Under the pieces are notes generated by a model. The model did not search any database. It saw nothing but the letters and a program-made list of their open reading frames with translations, and was not told the origin of the DNA. Shown piece by piece: positions 58,773 to 64,000 of a stretch of DNA of 64,000 bases. Every line of letters begins with the position of its first letter. Positions within the stretch are counted from its first letter, which is position 1. The stretch is from Rhynchopus euleeides (Eukaryota > Euglenozoa > Diplonemea > Diplonemida > Diplonemidae), in NCBI GenBank assembly GCA_963210315.1, contig OY723237.1:2108001-2172000 (forward strand), in the 5' to 3' direction. Both the position numbers and the translations under genes were made by a program.

Positions 58773-59327
58773 CTGGCGAAGCACCCCCCGCCCCCCTCCA
58801 GACACGCCGGAAATGATACACCACACCCACAACAGCTGTCATTCGACTACCTTGATGACTATCTGGACTGCTTGCACACGGCAGGGATTCCTGCACCGGT
58901 GCCGGTGCCGGTGCCGGCACCCACACCGAGCGTGGCCTCCGGCGAGACGTTGGAGCAGGCAGATCACGCATCTGCGTCACAGCAGGCCATGTCATTTGAG
59001 CAGATCGGGGCAGCTGAGTACAGAACAGAACAGGTGCCTGGCAGGGACACGCTGCGGGATGAGGTAAGCGAGGGAGGCCAGACTCTTGGCACGTCTCTCA
59101 GCGCCCTCGGCACCGCAAGCCTGCCTGTGTCGTCCAGAGGCGCCGGTCCGCCTGGCTCGGCCCACACGCAGACCCGCACGCAGCCCACTTCGCGCAGCAC
59201 GCACGACACGCATGCGGCAAGCGACCTGCACTATGGATCCCGTGCCACCACCGCAGCGACCGCAACGCATGACACCGGCGATGGGGACTACGCCGATGAC
59301 GACGACGACGACATTTATGCCCCTTAG
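58773..59327 (+). CDS. 3' exon of an unknown acidic/Pro-rich protein, 5' lost
   Basis: The frame is open from 58773; the protein-like part reads QQLSFDYLDDYLDCLHTAG, then a Pro/Val run, SFEQIGAAEYRTEQVPGRD, a Ser/Thr/His-rich segment and an acidic end DYADDDDDDIYAP. CCCACAACAG before 58836 is a possible splice acceptor. The upstream part is missing because the repeat element ends at 58740. No domain recognised. The low-complexity C-terminus suggests a disordered tail. Same orientation as the genes downstream. Confidence 0.5.
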   Translation: MAKHPPPPSRHAGNDTPHPQQLSFDYLDDYLDCLHTAGIPAPVPVPVPAPTPSVASGETLEQADHASASQQAMSFEQIGAAEYRTEQVPGRDTLRDEVSEGGQTLGTSLSALGTASLPVSSRGAGPPGSAHTQTRTQPTSRSTHDTHAASDLHYGSRATTAATATHDTGDGDYADDDDDDIYAP

Positions 59328-60046
59328 AGAGCTCGGGGAGGGTGGGGGGTGGGGGGGGGGGGGGGCAAAAAACCCCCGCCCACAGAGCGTGGCTGGAAAC
59401 CATTCCCCACGGCTCGTTGGCTGGTTCGCTTTGACAAGCATGCTCTGCTGTAATGTGCATCCTCTAGAAATTATGAAAAGTAGATCCGTGGAAGGGGGTG
59501 GGGGGTGGGAGAGAGTGGGAGACCGGGGAGGGGCGCTGAACGGCAGACCTGTCTCCCACCACCAGTCCCCAGCGGCGTGGGGGTGCGGTTGCGGGCTGCC
59601 GTCTTTCCGCAGGTGTGTCACACAAAGAGGTGGGGTTCCCCGTGTACGGTGCTGCACGATGGGAAAGCGCCTGTCGCCCCCACTGCCGACAGAGTTACCC
59701 GCCCCCTCGGAAAGCTTCTGAAGCTGCGATGACCTTCGCCTCGATGCAAGGTGCCGGCAAGGAAGAAAGTGGGTCTTGCTCCCGTACCCATGGCAGTATA
59801 CCAGCAAACACCGGTGGGGTAAAAATCCACCTTAGCCCTCCAAAATCGCGAAATCCACCGCTGTTTGTACCCCCGATATTTTTGCCCCACCAGAGTTCGT
59901 CCCCACCTGTGCATGTTTATACCCCCATGATATACTGGGACAATCATTTCTGTTTGTTACCGAGGGTGCCACCCAGAGACAATACCCACACCCACACCCA
60001 CACCCGCACCAAACAGGCTACTGTCCGTTCGCCACCCCACTCCAAG
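59328..60046 (+). other. Spacer and 5' region of the 288-aa gene
   Basis: Begins with a long G-run (59337-59365). No gene supported. Ends with (CCCACA)n and CCACCCCACTCCAAG directly before the ATG at 60047. Confidence 0.4.
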
Positions 60047-60910
60047 ATGGAGCGCAACAGTCCGATGGGGGGAGTCGATGCCCGCGAGGCAGGGGGCGGA
60101 TTTGACACACCCACACAGCTGCACGTGTCGCAGAGGCCGCGCAACAGCGTCAAGGTTTCTATGCCTCCTGTGTTGAGCTCTGCTGCTGTCGAGGAATGCT
60201 TCGCGAAATACGGGCTGGTGGTGCCGCCAAACGGGCTCCACGTTGCGGGGGAGAACGGGTTTAACGCTGTCGGCATGCCCGAGTGGGCAGGCGTGTATGT
60301 TGAGTCCGAACTGATGCTGGGAGCACTGCGCAATGAGCTGAATTTCTTGGCGGTTGCAGAAGCCGTCGCCAAGGGTGCGCCCACACCCAGGAAGGTGGAG
60401 GTACGCTCCTTCCACTTCAAGGTGACCACGCGGGGCCAGAACAAGCGGAACAGGAGCCGTACACTGAACCTGATATGTGTCCCCCTGTTCCCCGGTGTCG
60501 GGCCCATCACCCTCCACTACATCAAGGCGCTTGTCGTGAGGGTGCGCCGCGAGTGCCAGAAGCGCAGGGTGCCAGTCATCAACGTGTTCCTGACGTGCAG
60601 GACGAGGGCGAACCCGGTCCGCTCCACGACGCAGTACGCCCAGAGCATCACCACATTTGGCCTTGTGCTGCAGACGCCGGAAGATGCGGAGAAGATGGTC
60701 GGTGTGTTCGACGCTTTCGTCGACAGGCCCAACCTTGGTGACTACTCCTTCTACGGACTGCAGCGCCAGTGCAGGTCGAGGCCGTCCACTGCCACGCGGG
60801 TGGGATCCTCAGCCCCACCACACAGCACCAGCAGCCTGGCCACAGCCACAGCCACCGACTGGGAGGAGGTGGAGTACATTTATTCCCTCTGCTCGGCCTA
60901 CGGCTGTTAG
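60047..60910 (+). CDS. Unknown 287-residue protein
   Basis: ATG 60047 in CCAAGATGG context, like the cyclase-like gene; stop at 60908-60910. Codon use is GC-rich and the frame is clean. Regular globular sequence: VSMPPVLSSAAVEECFAKYG, FNAVGMPEWAGVYVESELML, RNELNFLAVAEAVAKGA, KVEVRSFHFKVTTRGQNKRN, LNLICVPLFPGVGPITLHYI, ALVVRVRRECQKRRVPVINV, TFGLVLQTPEDAEKMVGVFD. Alternating beta and helix suggest one alpha/beta domain, with a Ser/Thr-rich tail. No signal peptide, membrane segment or known motif. Family not recognised. Confidence 0.7.
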   Translation: MERNSPMGGVDAREAGGGFDTPTQLHVSQRPRNSVKVSMPPVLSSAAVEECFAKYGLVVPPNGLHVAGENGFNAVGMPEWAGVYVESELMLGALRNELNFLAVAEAVAKGAPTPRKVEVRSFHFKVTTRGQNKRNRSRTLNLICVPLFPGVGPITLHYIKALVVRVRRECQKRRVPVINVFLTCRTRANPVRSTTQYAQSITTFGLVLQTPEDAEKMVGVFDAFVDRPNLGDYSFYGLQRQCRSRPSTATRVGSSAPPHSTSSLATATATDWEEVEYIYSLCSAYGC

Positions 60911-62090
60911 GAGGCAGGCGTCGGGTGATTCTGTGTGCCGGGCAACTCCCCCGTGTGTGCACGGCACCCGGTGCGATCAGCGAAAAACACTTTCTCGTTT
61001 CCCCTTCGGTTTCCCCCACGAATTATCCTGCGCGACTCCCAGCTGTCTCTTTGTCTTGGACCAGTGGGGGTTGCAGGGGAGCAGGGCGGGTGTGTGAGAT
61101 CTTGCATGGCACACCCAAGCCGTCTTGCCTGCTTTGTACCCTGGGAGTGGTGGTGCTTTCTTTATTTGCAAGAACAGCTCGTGATTAGCTTTCCGCGAAA
61201 GGCAATCGTGGCAGCATTCGGTGCCTCCGGTTGCACAAAACAGAACAAAAGAAAACCGGCATTTTTTTCCGAAGACATGGCATGATGTTGTCGGAAAATT
61301 TTCAGGATCTTTTTTGAGGAGGCGTTCCGTGCTCTACACTCATCACACCACCGCACCTTCATCAGCCAGGAGATTTGTGTATTTTGTCACAGGGGGTCTC
61401 CGCTCTGCTCGTTATTCTTCGTCAATCTTCGTCAGCTTTCTGCTATTTCAACAGGAAATGCACCAAAATGCACTGACGACCACCCCGTAGCGAAGACCCC
61501 CACAAGGGTTTTGTCATTGAGGCTTCACAGCAAGTCAGACGTCCTTCGCCGTCTTTTCTTGCTAAGCCAGGGTTGGGCGTGTGTGTTCAAAAAAGGTGCA
61601 ATCGAGTAGGTGGAGGCGATCAACAAGCACAACCACTGTCTCTGAGATCTCAGTATTTTTACCTCACCCCTTTTTTCCCTTTTCCATCCTCCGACACAAA
61701 CAGTGGCTCAAGAATTTTCGCTCCAAAGTTGGTATGGCTAAAACCCACTTTTTCGGTGACCCAAAAAGTACCTAAGAAGTACCCAAATTTGACTTTTTTT
61801 AAGGGGGGGTGTCAAAACTTATTTTCTGCCGGGTTCAGTCTGGATTTGTGGTCAGAGGCACCCCATGGCCAAAATGACCCCACCACGATCCGCACAGATC
61901 CCAAACGTTCAAAAGAACGGGGTTATGGAAAATTCGTGAGGGGGGTCCCGCTGGGTGGGTGGGTGGCTGGGGTGGGGGCCTGCCGGGTGGCGACCTCACA
62001 CACCCTGCACCTGCACCGCCATCCTATACTGTCCTGCCATCCCTACTGTCCCGCCAGCCTATGCTGTACCGCCAATCCTGTTGTTCGAGC
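60911..62090. other. Intergenic, with a copy of the ~60-bp core repeat
   Basis: No gene supported. 61200-61500 has AT-rich sequence; 61856-61960 carries the GACCCCACCACGATCCGCAC core. CT-rich (CACCTGCACCGCCATCC) sequence precedes the next gene. Confidence 0.4.
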
Positions 62091-63063
62091 ATGCCGCAGT
62101 ACACGGCTCTCTCGCCTCTGCCACATGTGGCCAACAGCACAGTGTGTCGGCTTGCGACCTGCACTGCCACCTGCACCTGCGACCTGATGGATTCCAGTGC
62201 AGTGAAGACGAAGTCCGTGTGTGCAGCCGCCAACTACACGGTGGACTCCAGCCACCCTAGCGGGAGTCTGGGAGCGGGAGTCTGAGAGGGTGTCTTTTTC
62301 TGCAGTATGTACTGGAGACTCCCGCTAGCGGGAGTCCGAGACTCCCGCTAGTTGAGACTCCCGAAAAGGGTTACCCTACCCCCGCTGGAGTCCACCGTGT
62401 ATGCGGCACATGACCCTGCCTTCGCCGCATTCATCGCGAGAGAATGTCCGCATGTAATCAAGGTGTCTGGGCTACTGTGGCAAAAAGCTTCGAACGGCCG
62501 CTTCTGCACCACTGCGGCCGCCTGTTGGTCCCTCTCGCAGCTCGTTGACGGCGACGATAACGTCCTCGATTTCCTCCTGCGCATCCTTCTTTCGTGAAGT
62601 TGCAAATAGGGATACGAAGACGTACGAGGCTGTGATGGAGTTGGAGGGGGACCGCGAGACTGTGCGGAGGATGGGAATCTGCTTCGCGCACCTCGTGTAC
62701 CCCTGCATTCTGTTTGTGTCACGGTTCTCGAAGAGCGAGGCCCAGGCAAGTGACACTTGCCAGCTCGGGTTCTCCTCGGAGTTGTTCCGCTTCCTCGCCT
62801 GGCGCTTGTGGCAAGCGGAGGCGAATGCAGAGGATGGGTACCTCCAGAGCTGGAGAGATCACCAGGAAGACTGCTTCGGCCAGTCCCTGTGCCTCTCGTT
62901 CGAGTCTGCAACGTGCACACTGAAGGGCAGTGTTCCTGAGGAACTGGCGATGACTAGGGAAAATGCATGTACAATTGCTTGCACTGTAAATTTTGACTAT
63001 CCTCCTCGCCGCACAGGTGTCAGAGGAATAGTTGAACGAGGTTGTCCCCACTCTTCTCGCTGA
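62091..63063 (+). pseudogene. Unknown gene split by a MITE and a frame break
   Basis: Frame 1 runs from an ATG at 62091 (MPQYTALSPLPHVANS) to KSVCAAANY, where the 163-bp MITE sits. Removing the MITE with one TA (165 bp, 55 codons) continues in frame as AAHDPAFAAFIARECPHVIK, then LLWQKASNGRFCTTAAACWS and VDGDDNVLDFLLRILLS. At 62590-62606 the coding frame shifts; a 16-nt GTGAAGTTGCAAATAG segment with GT-AG ends would reconcile it. It then reads DTKTYEAVMELEGDRETVRR, CFAHLVYPCILFVSRFSKSE and FRFLAWRLWQAEANAEDGYL, to a stop at 63063 or an earlier splice donor. Family not recognised. The exon open to the window end may belong to the same gene. Confidence 0.5.
62237..62399. mobile_element. 163-bp CMC-type MITE inside a coding frame
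   Basis: Ends CACGGTGGACTCCAGCC and GCTGGAGTCCACCGTG with TA on both sides (62235-62236, 62400-62401). GACTCCCGCTAG subterminal motifs and GGGTTACCCTACCCCCGC match the right end of the transposon at 43954-47419, its likely source of transposase. Confidence 0.92.
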
Positions 63064-63351
63064 ATCTGGTGTCGCCAAATACTATGGTGCCCACCACGAT
63101 ATTCTTCCTTCTTTGAGGTGTTGACGCTTCCACCACGTGCGAGGAGAGGGAAGATTGGAAAACAATTGTCGGTTGGGGGCTGGTAAACTTAAAAGTCAAG
63201 TGGACAAGGACAACCAGAAAACAATAAGAGGACGGCAGCCACACACACAGAACTGTCCATACGTAACAAATGACCCGTCGCACCTGCCGACTCAACGGCC
63301 CAAGGTTAGCGGCATCGGCCGAAGTCGGACGGTGGGTGGACTTCTCACCAG

Positions 63352-64000
63352 GTTTCGACCCTCTGCCCCAAGGTGGACAAGGCCGACGCTGAGAAGTTTC
63401 TCCGCACATCCATCCACCGTTTTGCTTCCGGTTGCTACTCCGAGTACAAGAGATACTCCCAGTCCACGGAAGGGATGGCTGCAGAGAGAACAGGCGCACT
63501 GGGACCTGCGGTCCTGGAAGGGGTCTGCGGCAGGATGCGGAGGGTGTTGATGATGAATGGGGGGGTCGCTATCCGGGATGGTGTCCTCCGCGCCAAGCTC
63601 TGTTGCATGCAGCATTGGGTTGATGGCACCTCTCCAGGTGTCACAGAGGCCCAGATCTCTTCTCTGGGGGGAAAGCTGGAGGCGGTGCAGGAGAGGAAGC
63701 TCCGTATTGGCAAGCTGCGACTTGCGGAACTCGAAGTCGCGAGGATCGCAGACAATAACGCATCTGAACGCAAGCGCAAGCGGACTGCCTTGATTGACAG
63801 TATTTGCATTGTATTCCACTGTGATGTGTCGTGGTTAAAGGGGGTGTTGGTGCAGCAAGCCCTGGCACGCGGGATCCTCAACTGCCAGAGTAAAAACAAA
63901 CCCGCTATTCTTGAACTCATTGAGAGTATGGACCGGTGTTTTACTCTGTCGGAACTGAGGGAATATGCGGAGGCGAGGGAACTCGTAGTCCGCCCAGAGT
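63352..64000 (+). CDS. Unknown protein exon, open to the window end
   Basis: An uninterrupted frame from about 63310 to base 64000 with no stop. A TCACCAG acceptor-like site ends at 63351, so an exon probably starts at 63352. It reads KVDKADAEKFLRTSIHRFAS, CYSEYKRYSQSTEGMAAERT, then ALGPAVLEGVCGRMRRVLMM, IRDGVLRAKLCCMQHWVDGT, a charged helix LEAVQERKLRIGKLRLAELE with a basic stretch ERKRKR, and FHCDVSWLKGVLVQQALARG. Mostly helical, basic and without low complexity. No family recognised. It is longer than any competing frame and continues beyond the window. It may be a downstream exon of the gene at 62091. Confidence 0.6.

Overview
The window is nuclear DNA from a GC-rich protist, not prokaryotic. 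It has GT-AG introns, TTAGGG-type repeats and a dense, nested repeat landscape. I lean towards Euglenozoa, possibly a diplonemid, for four reasons. Two complete tyrosine-recombinase retrotransposons have the order Gag - YR - RT - RNase H, as in kinetoplastid VIPER/TATE elements. There is a large non-LTR element. A Ubl + DUF4116-repeat protein and a sensor/cyclase-like membrane protein are the kind seen in such protists. Every host-like gene lies on the + strand, usually with a pyrimidine tract and AG just before the ATG, as expected for polycistronic, trans-spliced genes. No spliced-leader, rRNA or tRNA gene was recognised, so the assignment is an inference.

Layout. 1-8018: a non-LTR retrotransposon, 5' truncated by the window edge. 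ORF1 is coiled-coil; ORF2 carries OTU, APE endonuclease, RT, zinc knuckle, RNase H and a Cys/His-rich tail. The two ORFs share a frame and are separated by one TAG. 8075-10134: a broken membrane cyclase-like gene. 11-27 kb: almost gene-free, made of MITEs, a 740-bp retroposon with 19-bp target duplications, copies of a CAGGG-ended DNA element with 7-bp duplications, a 2-kb foldback, about 1 kb of mirror-arranged telomere-like repeat, a foldback with 341-bp arms, and one of two copies of a 1.5-1.8 kb element carrying gene debris. 28-29 kb: a secreted Asp-box propeller gene. 29.6-32.5 kb: three abutting inverted-repeat elements with CCTAGG junctions. 33-37 kb: a cluster of a small two-exon gene, a Ubl-DUF4116 gene and a coiled-coil gene. 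37.6-41.95 kb: YR retrotransposon 1. 42-43.7 kb: an AAAAGTC foldback holding an exon-like fragment. 43.95-47.42 kb: a two-gene DNA transposon of CACTA/CMC type. 48.4-52.6 kb: YR retrotransposon 2 with textbook A1...B1-A2-B2 split direct repeats. 52.7-57.1 kb: another CAGGG element and two TTAA-flanked piggyBac-like elements. 58.8-64 kb: host-like genes again. One is interrupted by a 163-bp MITE whose removal restores the frame; another is open to the window end.

The host genes show no pathway relation to each other. The clearest functional systems are the transposons: Gag, recombinase and RT-RNase H in the YR elements; a transposase plus a candidate DNA-binding protein with subterminal repeats in the CMC element; and the many non-autonomous derivatives of these or related families.
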